Origin: Antedon mediterranea
Lineage: Eukaryota; Echinodermata; Crinoidea; Comatulida; Antedonidae
DNA length: 64,000 bases
Assembly: GCF_964355755.1 (NCBI RefSeq)
Contig: NC_092671.1
Coordinates: 35,357,304-35,421,303 of the forward strand
Direction: 5' to 3'
The translations under genes and the position numbers were made by a program. The notes under the pieces are model-generated. The model had not been told where the DNA came from, ran no database searches, and was given only the letters and a program-made list of their open reading frames with translations. Of the stretch, positions 54,601 to 63,322 are shown in pieces (the stretch's first letter is position 1; every line of letters starts with the position of its first letter).

Positions 54601-55678
54601 GAAAAAATGACAATGCTATGGGTATCAGTGGCTGGATCTGAATGGAGATACAAAATAAAATAAGCACTGAAAAAATGACAATGCTATGGGTACCAGTGGC
54701 TGGATCTCAATGGAGATAACAAATAAAATACCTGAAAATATGACGATGCTGTGGGTATCAGTGGCTTGATCTCAATGGAGATACAAAATAAAATAATCAC
54801 TGAAAGAAATTACAATGCTGTGGGTATCAGTGGCTGGATCTCAATGGAGATAACAAATAAAACAAGCAAAAAGCTGAATCAAAACGATAAAGTAAAACAG
54901 CCAGAAAATTAGCAAAGCTTTCAGGCCACTAGCCCTTCATCAGTACTATAATGTATATAAAGAAAAGGGTGTTCTTCTATGGCCGTGGTTAACATAATAC
55001 AGTATTAAATTAAAACTATGGCAAACACCTATAGCTATTCAGGGGCTAATTAAGGTGTACACTTTCTTGTGTACACTGTGTTCTCCCATAATAGTGTTCT
55101 ATTGTAGTTAGTTAAAGTTGTGATAGCCAGGAAGAATTGAAGATGATTTGGATGAGGATAATCCAGCTCCTTGTTCACACACAAGAATGTGTATTTTGAA
55201 ATAATTGTCCCCAAAAACATGAAAATGAAGATTAATAAAATCAGACTTTAAATAGGCCATTTTGCAGTTTTAATAAAGTTATTCACATTTGTATAAGATT
55301 ATTTCACATACAAAAAGACAAAAGAAACGTTTAATTTTAACAAAAAAAAAACCCCCATTTTCTGACATTTACTGTAAGTACTTTTTGCTTTAAATTACAT
55401 TTTTTCCAGGTAAATAATTTTCGATACAGTTTTTGGTCAAAGTGCATAACTACTATGTGACATTAAAATGGCGTATTCATAAGAAAAAAAAATGTTTAGG
55501 GGCCAATATATCTTTATAAAGAACTCAATCCATTCATATACAGACATTAATTATGCATGTATTGTCATAATATATTCAGGTGTATGGTCTTCTTGGTGAC
55601 ATGATGGAGAATATGGTGGGGATGTTTGAGGACATCAAAATGGAGGAAGATCAGATTATTATGAATGCATTGTCATAG
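36610..55678 (+). CDS. MYCBPAP: MYCBP-associated protein, 19 coding exons
   Basis: MYCBPAP (AMAP-1) binds MYCBP/AMY-1 and is linked to the ciliary central apparatus and sperm tail. Exons: 36610-36664, 40719-40879, 40963-41134, 41553-41659, 41837-42005, 42422-42541, 42988-43051, 43224-43306, 43414-43538, 43649-43770, 44041-44260, 44553-44816, 45149-45295, 46542-46777, 46873-46982, 47836-47868, 52116-52204, 53551-53730, 55580-55678. All junctions are GT-AG and phases close, giving 851 residues (human about 947). An ASH/MSP-like beta-sandwich region (about 430-548) reads ARVTFEAFAGV, LYLVNDGTTTIYYNW, then LLPGDSLKFPFVFKSPN and LEVVLRGVAL. The part after it is acidic/helical, and exon 17 is a lysine-rich tract (KEEDKKDGKKDNKKGKGKE). 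The start has no upstream in-frame ATG in the exon, but a 5' UTR exon is possible. Exon 3 has duplicated donors. Confidence 0.93.
36704..37114. mobile_element. MITE with ATACATGCCAAC ends, in MYCBPAP intron 1
   Basis: The left end ATACATGCCAACA and right end TGTTGGCATGTAT are inverted. Inner blocks (GTGGTTTTCTGCATTAAAATATAACAAAAAGGC, GATAGAGGGCACTGTTGACCT) recur at 45432-46316. No ORF is seen. Confidence 0.7.
37115..37732. other. MYCBPAP intron 1, no gene seen
   Basis: AT-rich intronic sequence. A 67-codon frame at 37482-37685 has no splice sites in the right phase and no recognisable content. Confidence 0.45.
37733..37834 (+). CDS. MYCBPAP: Optional MYCBPAP exon (cassette or alternative first exon)
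   Basis: The 102-nt segment between GGTCAG and CTTG|GTAAGA is open in the phase required between exons 1 and 2, and adds 34 residues if included. It also contains an ATG (37756) from which MDSTESSLLSFRTNKTRRRS runs to the donor, so it could instead be an alternative first exon. The acceptor has a weak pyrimidine tract, which favours the first-exon reading. The Ser/Arg-rich composition resembles the next optional exon. Confidence 0.5.
38377..38699. mobile_element. MITE M3, copy in MYCBPAP 5' intron
   Basis: ATCTATTGTCCCCCTGAAAAA to TTTTTGGGAGACAATATA with all inner blocks present. Confidence 0.75.
39188..39364 (+). CDS. MYCBPAP: Second optional MYCBPAP exon
   Basis: The 177-nt segment after a tandem acceptor (ACAGCAG) ends AATC|GTAAGT and is open in the same phase, adding 59 residues. 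An internal ATG (39220) starts MYDMDLKYTIIDRTQSRLS. The tail SSASSVKTRVRSGSTNTSK resembles the Ser/Arg tract of the exon at 37733-37834. Including both optional exons would give 944 residues, close to the human length. Confidence 0.5.
40432..40552. mobile_element. MITE M1, copy 9
   Basis: A short copy lacking part of the AT-rich arms; the CATATATGGACACGATGATGTC core is kept. 167 bp upstream of MYCBPAP exon 2. Confidence 0.75.
41062..41470 (+). repeat. Fourfold tandem copy of the end of MYCBPAP exon 3
   Basis: A segment of about 116-123 bp spanning the last 73 nt of exon 3, its donor (TACTCAG|GTAACC) and the start of the intron occurs at 41062, 41185, 41300 and 41416. Copies 1-3 keep the donor. 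Copy 2's donor (after 41257) is exactly 123 nt from the first and in frame with no stop between. Use of it would add 41 residues that repeat the TVAKPAPPGVPLMV motif. Copy 3 lies beyond an in-frame stop (41293-41295), and copy 4 has lost the donor. Confidence 0.93.
42013..42086. repeat. Perfect 36-bp-stem inverted repeat beside a splice donor
   Basis: Two 36-nt arms are exact reverse complements separated by 2 nt, starting 8 nt after the exon-5 donor of MYCBPAP. The right arm is also the start of a 94-bp direct repeat (42056-42241). In RNA this would fold into a hairpin next to the 5' splice site. Confidence 0.92.
42056..42241. repeat. 94-bp direct duplication
   Basis: ATTATCTATAAGGCTTAAAAT through TATGGTATGGTTTATGTGAC occurs twice in tandem, virtually unchanged, so the duplication is recent. 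The second copy runs into the M1 element. Confidence 0.92.
42229..42348. mobile_element. MITE M1, copy 10 (left end missing)
   Basis: Begins within TTTATGTGACAAAAA and ends GTAGACAGAGCTTTTTA. The missing TIR was replaced by the 94-bp duplication. Confidence 0.8.
42712..42947 (-). mobile_element. tRNA-like SINE S1, best-preserved copy
   Basis: The minus strand starts TGAGTGAGTGGCCGAGCGGTT, continuing with AAGACAGTGGAACC and GGGGTTCGAGGCTCACTC. This is a clear type-2 (Leu/Ser-like) tRNA outline with A and B boxes. The body and the GAGTAGGGGGTTACCCCGGTG tail follow. It lies in MYCBPAP intron 6. Confidence 0.82.
43789..43983. mobile_element. MITE M1, copy 11
   Basis: A long copy in MYCBPAP intron 10; ATATCACTACCATATTTAAGC is repeated. 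Its right end is 57 bp before exon 11. Confidence 0.85.
44839..44997. mobile_element. MITE M1, copy 12
   Basis: Begins 22 bp after the exon-12 donor of MYCBPAP; full length, in the inverted order relative to copy 11. Confidence 0.85.
45432..46316. mobile_element. Related, interrupted copy of the 36704 MITE
   Basis: The left part shares GGTTTTCTGCATTAAAATACAACAAAAAGGC and the right part AATAATAGATAAAGGCCGCTGTTGA with 36704-37114. About 560 bp of other AT-rich sequence separates them, so it was split by a later insertion. In MYCBPAP intron 13. Confidence 0.55.
47180..47400 (+). mobile_element. tRNA-like SINE family S3
   Basis: GTGGCTTGGTGGTTATGATGC resembles an A box and CCGATTCAAGTACGG a B box. 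A body unlike S1 and S2 follows, ending AAGGATAGTGAATAAATTCGC. In MYCBPAP intron 15. Only one copy is seen here. Confidence 0.55.
48671..48820. mobile_element. MITE M1, copy 13
   Basis: Nearly full and symmetric, from TTAAGCTCTGTC to GACAAGGCTTTAG. In the 4.2-kb MYCBPAP intron 16. Confidence 0.85.
49781..49914. repeat. 28-bp tandem repeat, about 5 copies
   Basis: CATGGCAATTTTGTTTGATGATGACTTG repeats in exact 28-bp register, with CAT changed to TAT in copies 4 and 5. It runs straight into the M1 element that follows. Confidence 0.92.
49913..50035. mobile_element. MITE M1, copy 14 (left end replaced)
   Basis: The left arm is lost at the junction with the 28-bp array; the right arm ends GTGTAGACAGAGCTTTA. 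Confidence 0.78.
50098..50330 (-). mobile_element. Possible retroelement tail
   Basis: TAGTCTTATAGCGCCTAATAC and AAGTGCTTTACACAAA on the plus strand resemble the reverse of element tails such as GGCGCTATATAAG at 11840. GC-rich sequence with CACTTTGAAGCTCCCATATGAGAGC follows. Classification is uncertain. Confidence 0.3.
50901..51220. mobile_element. MITE M3, best-preserved copy
   Basis: Both ends are intact and inverted: AGATGTATTGTCCCCCTGAA and TTGGGGGACAATACATCT. In MYCBPAP intron 16. Confidence 0.85.
51777..52064. mobile_element. MITE M3, copy just before MYCBPAP exon 17
   Basis: The left end is shortened to TAGTGTCCCCCTG, the right end intact. Its right edge is 51 bp from exon 17. Confidence 0.8.
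52205..53550. other. MYCBPAP intron 17, no element recognised
   Basis: AT-rich intronic sequence with short unsupported frames (for example 52529-52738). Confidence 0.5.
54518..54531. repeat. Poly-G run
   Basis: About 13-14 consecutive G next to CCCCTCC and CACCCC; it may be a worn GGGG/CCCC transposon end. Confidence 0.8.
54601..54866. repeat. 65/68-bp tandem repeat, 4 copies
   Basis: Units start at 54601, 54669, 54734 and 54802 and share GACAATGCTATGGGTATCAG, TGGCTGGATCTCAATGGAGA and a following ACAAATAAAATA. GTATCAGTGGCTG is also the outer end of the 17215-17510 element. In the last MYCBPAP intron. Confidence 0.9.
55195..55514. mobile_element. MITE M3, inverted copy
   Basis: Reverse orientation, TAATTGTCCCCAAAAACATG at the left and GGGGCCAATATATCTTT at the right; 65 bp before the last MYCBPAP exon. 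Confidence 0.75.
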
Positions 55679-55939
55679 CAACCAGTTCAAGATGGATAAG
55701 TCACAGAGATTCTTCATGCAGAAATGACAGTGAGGCTAGAAAATGAAGAATGTCAGGGAAGAAATGATGGAGAATGTGGAACACAAATTTAGTTTAGGAT
55801 TTAAAATTCCGTCCATTGTATATAATAAAAATAGTAAACAAAAGGTGTTTATGAGCCAAAAAAAGAAAAAAAAAGAGTGAATGCTGTTTGATGTAAGATA
55901 AACAAAAATATGAATTATTTATGGCCTTATTTTAAATTC

Positions 55940-55960
55940 AATAAATGTATTTACAATAAA
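55940..55960 (+). terminator. MYCBPAP poly(A) signals
   Basis: Two AATAAA hexamers (55940-55945 and 55955-55960) lie about 260 nt past the stop codon, followed by a GTGTCTTTGTT stretch, the usual arrangement for 3'-end cleavage. Confidence 0.65.
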
Positions 55961-55984
55961 AGCAATGTGTCTTTGTTATTAATA

Positions 55985-56275
55985 ATAATATTAATTCTTA
56001 TATAGCGCATATAAGCAAAATACCTCAATGCGCTGCACATTATTACCCCTGTCATTTTTTGGATCAAACACATGGAAACATACTCCCATAATGCAGCTAG
56101 TAATCAGCGCAAATTTGTGTCTTGTTTATAACTGGGTACCAATTTTATATACCTGGTTGGGGAGAGGCAAATGTAAGTAAAGTGCCTTGCTTAAGGATAT
56201 AAGCAATGCGACGAGAGTTGGATTTGAACCTCATGATCAGAAATCCCATGTCCAACACACTGTACCACGGCCTCA
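55985..56275 (-). mobile_element. tRNA-derived SINE S2, copy 3
   Basis: The inverted S2 body (TGCGCTGCACATTATTACCCC, TACTCCCATAATGCAGCTAG) and head (GTTGGATTTGAACCTCATGA as the inverse B-box region) are present. It begins 25 bp after the MYCBPAP poly(A) signals. Confidence 0.8.
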
Positions 56276-57287
56276 ATGATGTTATCTTTATTGCCCCAAA
56301 AATAGGCAAACATTTAAACTCTGCCAAATACTGACAATAAACAGTTTTATTTTCATGAAAAATTTACTAATAGTGTAGTAGGGAATTGTATAGCTATAAC
56401 CTTTTCCTATCTGATGTCTTTTTAATGTCATCAAAGACATAAACTGATCGGCAATATTATCTTCTTAGATAATGAAATAAGCTCATTGATTATCTAAACA
56501 AATTCTTAGAAAAATCAATCAAAATTGTTCATCGAAACATGTTTTCTGTTTACAAAACATAAAATGAAACCTTTCCAATATTCTTTTTAATCAATGGCTA
56601 TTAATGGCTATTCCTTGAAAATATTCAAACTTGTGTAATGGTAATAATTTTGACATTAAAATTTACAAAATGACGTTGAGTAATTTTACTTGGAAGCAAA
56701 TATATCCGTAATGTAATCTCACACCAGCAATTGTCAGTATTTTGAATTTTAAATTTTGAATATTTCCACGAATTACTGTATGTTGGCATATTCTCTAATT
56801 TTATTAATAATCCTTTTCGTTTTATTTAGAAATATAATTACCGACAAACCATTAAGCATCATATCCGTGATATGAATACAAACGTGTTTATTCCTTAAAA
56901 TGCAATTTTCTCAATTTTGTGTTTTTCAATTAATTTAAAGAACAAACACCCAAATGTATCATTGCAGCCTAACGTGAATTCGCAATTAAATTTCGAAGAA
57001 GCTTCATCAAATCTCTCATGACCTATAATATGCTAATTACAAATGCAAAGTATACGTACAGGCCTCGCAGCGATTAAAGTTTGCTAGTCCTTCATCATTA
57101 GATAGCAAATATGCGTAGTAGCTAGAATATATATAATAATTATTAGGTTGTAGAAATGACAACACACCCAGCAGCTGATTCTTGTACGGTACCACATCTA
57201 GCAATGTTAAACAACATAGGCCCATATCGTAGTATCTACCTCCTAATATTACCTTAACCACAACTCCCTGCCTTAACCTCTAATAAG
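56276..57287. other. Intergenic, no gene seen
   Basis: AT-rich sequence downstream of MYCBPAP. ACATCTAGCAATGTTAAACA (57193) recurs at 59218, pointing to an old local duplication. Confidence 0.45.
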
Positions 57288-57833
57288 CTCTGTCTACATT
57301 ATCAAAGTGTGATGTGTCCAAAATTCCTTATTCATCTTTTGAAAGTTAGTCTCTAACATATGGTAGACTAGTCAAGTTATAAACCAAAATAAGTCTGAAA
57401 TGGCGGCCATTTTGTTTTTCACATTTTAAGGGTGAAGATCTAAAAATTGAGCCGGGTAAACAGCAGATTTGAATTCAGCACCCCAAAATTACCCTAAAAC
57501 ACGTGTTTTTTTCGCTTTTAACACGAAATGCCTACAGCATCTTATTAAAGTGGAAATATGACTATCTGGACTAGTCTATGGCTGAAACTTCTGGTAGTGA
57601 TTTTCCAGTGTTCTTGCAGGTTTGACTTATACCCCTTTCACACCAAAAGCAAAACTCTGGAGATCAATCCAAAGTTTTAGTGTGAAACTAAGGGCTATTA
57701 AATTGGTTCACTGACTTTGACATATGCTAGTGTATGCTTAAATATGGTAATGATGTGACATCATCATGTCCATATATGGACACATCACATTTTTTTGTCA
57801 CATAAAGTTTGATAGTGTAGACCGAATTTAACA
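57288..57833. mobile_element. MITE M1, copy 15, split by an insertion
   Basis: The left end (AAGCTCTGTCTACATTATCAAAGTGTGATGTG, 57291-57322) and right half (57722-57833) of one M1 element are separated by about 390 bp. The inserted DNA has GACTAGTC-type edges (ATGGTAGACTAGTCAAG and GGACTAGTCTATGG). It contains GGCGGCCATTTTG and no ORF. Confidence 0.65.
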
Positions 57834-57871
57834 AGTGAAACCTATATGTTTTCTCATTGGGAGCTTGGCAA

Positions 57872-57950
57872 TTAAGCTCTGTCTACACTATCAAACTTTA
57901 TGTGACAAAAAAATGTGATTTGCCCATATATGGACATGATGATGTTATAT
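57872..57950. mobile_element. MITE M1, copy 16 (half)
   Basis: The left TIR and core only; the right half is gone. Confidence 0.75.
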
Positions 57951-57960
57951 ACTCTCACTA

Positions 57961-58173
57961 TGCTACAGCATCCCAAATGGGATAAAGATTGCTGTTGAAG
58001 ATATTTGCATCTCACTCATTGCATTAAGTGCTACAAGAGTTTACAAATTCAACAAGAAGCTCTCTCTGAAACTAAATATAAATGTCAAGTCAAAAAGTAA
58101 AACTTACCATTCTAATGATGAACCTACTAATCTATCTCAACCAGCACTGTACACTTCTACTGTGGAACACTGA
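57961..58173 (+). CDS. Unrecognised open frame, possible terminal exon or pseudogene
   Basis: After ATGCTACAG (possible acceptor ending at 57969) a frame runs 58081-in-register to a TGA at 58171. It reads IPNGIKIAVEDICISLIALS, then RVYKFNKKLSLKLNINV and DEPTNLSQPALYTSTVEH. The composition is protein-like, with a hydrophobic stretch followed by a basic and then polar tail, but I recognise no family and there is no in-frame ATG. Similar intron-like sequence (CACTATACTACAG) recurs at 59440 without the frame. It could be chance or a transposase remnant. Confidence 0.2.
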   Translation, partial: CYSIPNGIKIAVEDICISLIALSATRVYKFNKKLSLKLNINVKSKSKTYHSNDEPTNLSQPALYTSTVEH

Positions 58174-58615
58174 ACAATACGTCTTGCTGTTCCATGACTA
58201 TGGCTTCACTGACTTGTACAAACACACAGGGATGTTAAACAAAGGAAGCTACACCTGTATGAATATGCAAATGAGCTAAAGTTACAATCAGTAAAGAAAA
58301 AAAGTAAATAATTGAAAATACTGATAGTCAGTACTAAATAAATTAAATAATAAATTTATTTCCTTCTTTTAGGAAAAACAAAAAAATGTATGTGAAAATT
58401 AAAATATAATTTGACAGGCATCCCAGAAATTCCAAACCAATTAATTTATGAATGGCAATGAGAGATTAAGAAGATTAAAGAGATTAAAACATAAACATTT
58501 TCGCTTGATAAGCAGACATTGTGTATTTTACAGAAGATAATAACCTTATTAGTCAAAATTAGATGGTTTTAAATGTAAATTTGTTGAAACACATACAAAA
58601 ATCAAATCTGCTAAC

Positions 58616-58696
58616 CTGTGTGGGTGGAGCCATCACCACACATGCAAACAGTTCCCATGGCGATACACACTTTCAAAGACACCGATTGGCTGTGAC
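58616..58696 (-). CDS. Candidate exon of an unidentified minus-strand gene
   Basis: Between a good acceptor (GGTTACAG, ending at 58697) and a donor (ACACAG|GTTAGC) are 81 nt open in one phase. They contain an ATG in a strong context (ATCGCCATGG) that starts MGTVCMCGDGSTHT. The CpG-free, balanced composition stands out from its AT-rich surroundings. It does not read through into PEMT exon 1 in frame. It may be a 5' exon of an unknown gene or transcript; no partner exon was found. Confidence 0.25.
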
Positions 58697-59273
58697 CTGT
58701 AACCACATCAAAAATACATTGTGAATCAGCCCAACTGAATCACCCACAACTTATTAAATGTCGATTTTGAAGACATTTCCTTAATATGAGCTTTTTTTTT
58801 CGAAGGTGCCATTGAATCTTAAAAGAAAAATATAGTCTTGAAAAAATTGTTGACACGCACAACATTGCTAATATATTAAAGCATAATAACATATAACCAA
58901 GAGATTCACATTAATGTGTATTCAAATGTGCTCAAACGAGCCGCCAATAATGGCATGATTAGTTCCATCTTCTTACAATAATAACTTCCCCTAGTACACT
59001 CTTACAAATCAGAGATGATCCTGTTTGTGCATTTTCATTTTTCACGGGATCGTTTCAAGTTGCTATAACCAATTCATAATCTTCGCCATTCATTTGATGT
59101 TTCCCTAGTGGCAGAGATGCAATATTAGGAAACAACCATTCTTAAATGGGTGTACATAATTGGGTGTTTTAATAGTTATTTTGAGAACATTATTTTACCA
59201 GTTAAATTTACATTACTACATCTAGCAATGTTAAACATCCTAAACATATCTAACTTCAAATTATAACTTAACC

Positions 59274-59415
59274 TCAAGCATTATCAAACTAGTTTGTGAG
59301 TGTGATGTTTCACAAATATGGTAGTGATATGCTTAAATATGGTAGTGATATGACATCATGTCCATATATGAGCACATCACATTTTGTTGATGTCACATAA
59401 AGCTTGATAAAGCTT
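59274..59415. mobile_element. MITE M1, copy 17
   Basis: Ends worn (TTATCAAACTAGTTTGTGAGTG; AAAGCTTGATAAAGCTTAAG), with the doubled ATATGGTAGTGATATG core intact. Confidence 0.75.
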
Positions 59416-59756
59416 AAGCCTCATAATCTTTCACTATACTACAGTCCCACATTTGTTTCAACACACAATTGAGTGTTTGTAATAGTTAATTTAAGAACAT
59501 AATTTTTTTAATCCATCTTGTTTCTGCAGCCAAGAAAATAGTGATACATTAATTGATTCAATCATGCATACATACCCAGTGTTCGACACAAAAAAAACAA
59601 GTCCTATTTGTGAAAATCCAGTCAGAGAAAATCGCTCAATTGAATCCACCTGTATCTCAGGTCTGCCAGACATTCTGACTAATGCAATACCTTTTTTTTG
59701 TATATATTTTGAGTTTATCACAAGTTTATTGTTACTAACAAGTTTTCATAATATCG

Positions 59757-60107
59757 TATCGTATCATATTCATTATCACTATGCGCGAGTACAACCAACG
59801 TTGCTATGCTGACAGTGTTAAACTTCTCACTGATTTTTTTTCGTATTATATTCATTATCACGGTGCACAAGTACAACCAAAATGGGTATAGTACCGCACA
59901 GTGGTAAACTTCTCACTGATTTTTTTTGTATCCTATTTATTATCACGGTGCACAAGTACAACCAAAATGGGTATAGTACCGCACAGTGGTAAACTTCTCA
60001 CTGATTTTTTTCATATCCTATTCATTATCACGGTGCACAAGTACAACCAAAATGGGTATAGTACCGCACAGTGGTAAAATTCTCACTGATTTTTTTTCGT
60101 ATCCTTA
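59757..60107. repeat. 85-bp tandem repeat, about 4 copies
   Basis: Unit landmarks CGGTGCACAAGTACAACC occur at 59861, 59946 and 60031 (85-bp steps), with TGGGTATAGTACCGCACAGT and CTTCTCACTGATTTTTTT in each. A worn first copy begins near 59757. The array resumes at 60738-60815 after the TTAA element. Confidence 0.92.
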
Positions 60108-60111
60108 TTAA

Positions 60112-60733
60112 AGACCCCTTCCCTGCAATTTTGGACGTTTTTTGGAAAATAATACATATATATCACAAAACATTAAACCATGTCATTCCTTGTCTTTAAT
60201 GTATGTTTTATGGTAAATTATGATAAAAAGTGAGAAACAATGCACTACCTAAGTAGCTCGCGGCGATCGACCTCTCGTGGACGGTCTTAGGCCTAGCCTA
60301 GCTAGGCTTAGTTTTGTAGGCCTAGCTGGTAAACATCGGTAACGTACGAACATCGTAAGCGAGCTATATACCTAGCCTGACGTTGTATAGTTGCTGCATT
60401 AATTGTCTTTCTATTTTTGCCAGACTCCGTTGATACAAATTGGGGAACACCCGGTATTTTCGCTGAAAAGTTAGGAGTCTTCCATTTGTTTTGGCCTCAC
60501 GATCGATCGAAAAGTGGGCGAATTACAGGTGAAAAACAAAAATATCAATCCGCGCGCAATGCATTTTGGGATTTATAGCGGGCCGCTATAATGATTATAA
60601 TCGACTTATTTTTCACATTTTTAACCGTTTAAAGACGAAAAAAGTTATCGCAATAGGACCATATAGTATTATTTTTACATTAAATATAGTTTTTGATCTT
60701 AAATTAGATCTAAAAAACGTAGGGAATGGGGCT
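60112..60733. mobile_element. TTAA-flanked non-autonomous transposon, copy 2
   Basis: 622 bp, reverse orientation to copy 1, flanked by TTAA at 60108-60111 and 60734-60737. The two copies align end to end (GACGTTGTATA, CGGCGATCGACCTCTCGTGG, TAGCGGGCCGCTATAAT), with small indels. It sits inside the 85-bp array, whose unit resumes directly after it. Confidence 0.9.
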
Positions 60734-60737
60734 TTAA

Positions 60738-60815
60738 TATCACTGTACGCAAAGTACAACCAAAATGGGTATAGTAGCGCCCAGTGGTAAACTTTTAATC
60801 ATATCCTATTCATAT
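60738..60815. repeat. 85-bp repeat, final copy after the insertion
   Basis: ATCACTGTACGCAAAGTACAACC and TGGGTATAGTAGCGCCCAGT continue the array that stops at 60107. The 74-codon frame covering 60566-60790 spans two unrelated repeats and is not a gene. Confidence 0.88.
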
Positions 60816-61325
60816 ATATTGTTCTATCCTTAATTGCACTTGGAAGATTTTGAAATAAAAAACATAAATACAGTAATGTGTATCAAAGGCACACGATCAT
60901 TTATTATTCTTATTAATTACTGTTTTGTTACAATATAATTGTAGAAAAAGGCCAAGACCACTGTACTCAGCCTATATAATATTACAAGCTATACACAGAA
61001 GCATAATTACTAACAATAATGCTACAGTATTGATATTTTTTACAGCAGAAATAACATGGCAAATTGAATATGCTAAATACTATATTGCTATTTATATAGA
61101 AGTCACAGGATATGAATATCATCCAATAGTCACATTGATTCTTAATCATAGTTAATCATATCACTCCATGCCCGGAAAAATAAGAATACACAAATAAGGT
61201 CAATTTTAGGTCACCGGGTCAAACTAAGGTCATGATATACTTATTAATACACATTGCTTAACAATTTATACATTTTGTATTCTTTAATACAGAGTTGTGA
61301 TTTTAATGCACCATTTAATCTATTG
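60816..61325. other. Intergenic, no gene seen
   Basis: AT-rich sequence. The 76-codon frame at 60925-61155 has no recognisable content or splice context. Confidence 0.45.
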
Positions 61326-61510
61326 TAAAGCTTGGTTCCCACTAGAACGTAACGCAAGGACGTAAACGCAACGCAAGCGTTTTAACCAATGACAAGCAAA
61401 GTTATAGACAGTTAGCAATCACAAGCGAATAAGCCATTGCTTGTGATTGGTCAATTCACTTGCGTTGCGTTAAGTCCTTGCGTTGCGTCGCTAGTGGTAA
61501 CCACGCTTAA
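61326..61510. mobile_element. MITE M2, longest copy
   Basis: TAAAGCTTGGTTCCCACTAG and its mirror GCTAGTGGTAACCACGCTTA, with ACGTAACGCAAGGACG and CTTGCGTTGCGTTAAG blocks inside. Confidence 0.82.
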
Positions 61511-62206
61511 AGTAACAGTAAACCATAATTATATAACCAATAATATACCTAAGCTTTCCGCATCCACTCAAAGTGTTTTTGAAAAACATAATAAACAAAT
61601 TTGATGATTTACTCCTTAGCTACTCATACTATAATAAAACCCACCCTTTAACACCAAACATTCCCCACCCCCCCAACCCCAACCACCATGACATGGTACT
61701 ACCATACTCGAGAAAATTATCTCTGCAATGAATTTGTGTAAACTTTTTCAAAATGGGGCTCTTAAACTTACTTTGGAATATTGTCTAACTTTTGGCAAGA
61801 ATTATTTATATCTTAAAACCGATCTTCCACACATTATGCCATAACTATATAATTTTAATGCTCTTAATATACATATAAACGGACTAAATACTCACAGAAA
61901 TACATTAGTCGTCCTCAAAGTTACAATAGGCAATGTACTTTATTTGAGAGACTTGCTCATATAATTGGGTTTAATTTTTTTAAACTAGATGCCACTGTAC
62001 TAAAATACCAGCCACATTTCTTCAATGATACTTCAATGAAACCAGTTTAAATATGCACTCCCTCCAGATATATATAAATAATTTGAAAATATCCCTAAAA
62101 TATAAAGAATTGACTCTGGTACAATATAAGTCTATCTTAACATGAAGTTGGGTCGAATTGTGGAGATGGGACTATATTTGAGGATTGAAAAATAGTGGGT
62201 TATGGG
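61511..62206. other. Intergenic, no gene seen
   Basis: AT-rich with a C-rich patch (CCCACCCCCCCAACCCC near 61663). No exon or element end identified. Confidence 0.45.
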
Positions 62207-62344
62207 TTAAGCTTGGTTCCCACTAGGATGTAAGAACGCAACACAACATAAGTGAGTTGACCAATCACAAGCGGATTGGATTATTCATTTTGTCATTGGT
62301 CAACTCCCTTGCGTTGCGTTTACGTCATTGCGTTGCATCTTTTC
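62207..62344. mobile_element. MITE M2, right end missing
   Basis: TTAAGCTTGGTTCCCACTAGG at the left; the right arm stops at CATTGCGTTGCATC, without the CCAAGCTTAA end. Confidence 0.75.
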
Positions 62345-62868
62345 CATGATCTTATAAATATTCCAAGATGGGCAGTATAGTTAAATACTTGTATTTTAAA
62401 AAAAGAGTGAGTGAAAAATACATGAGAATATACACAAATCTTCATTTTTTATGCTGTGCAACTTATATTACAGTATATATTATTCCAACATCATCATGTT
62501 TTAATAATACTATAATAACAATTATAATAATATATTATACAAATTGTAAAAAAATAACATGAACTGTGTACAGACAATAATTCAAGAAAACATAAAGCCA
62601 CTTTATACAGAATTTTTAAAAAAGCATATTCCTTTACTAAACTAATTTTTCACAAATAAAAAAAATAAAAATGTTTAATTATTCATATAATTGTATGTAT
62701 TCATAGCATGGTTATACCAATCACACCAGTAAATGACCACAGTGGCACAATACAATATTCTAACGAATTATGAGTGAATATGTAATTTATTCTTAATAAT
62801 ATTTATCATAAGTAAGTATATCATATAACATCTTTGTGAGCACCATACTGGAAGAGTCCATTGTAATT

Positions 62869-63002
62869 ATAAAGCCTTGTCTACACTATCAAACTTTATG
62901 TGATGTGTCCATTTATGGACATGATGATGTCATATCACTACCATTTTTGGGCACTTCACACTTTTTTTGTCAAACTAGTTTGATGGTGTGGACAGAGCTT
63001 AA
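62869..63002. mobile_element. MITE M1, copy 18
   Basis: Full-length copy from TAAAGCCTTGTCTACAC to GTGGACAGAGCTTA. Confidence 0.85.
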
Positions 63003-63322
63003 GAAGATTTATAAGAACTTTGGCAGACAGGACTGCCACAAAGCATGTCATCCTCCTTCAGGTGTCAAAGGTCAATGTTGCAACTAAATAAAAAACTCTA
63101 AAATGTTATTTAAAGCTCAATTACAAACAGAAAAATATATATACATTAACCTATTAGCCAAGTTAATTAAAATGGTCTAACTATTTTTCTTTATATTAAT
63201 TATTATTGCTATTTTACTAAAAATAAAATGGTACAATAAAATAAAATAATAATATCAACATTAAGAAAATAAATTTAATATTTTCTATTTATTGAGTTAG
63301 TTGAGTATAGCATTTAAATTAA

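Noticed and set aside
59491-59812. Frames on both strands around SGRPEIQVDSIERFSLTG
   Set aside because: It looks protein-like and has a donor-like GTATGT, but no acceptor-bounded exon or family was recognised, and both strands are open, as in repeat-derived sequence.
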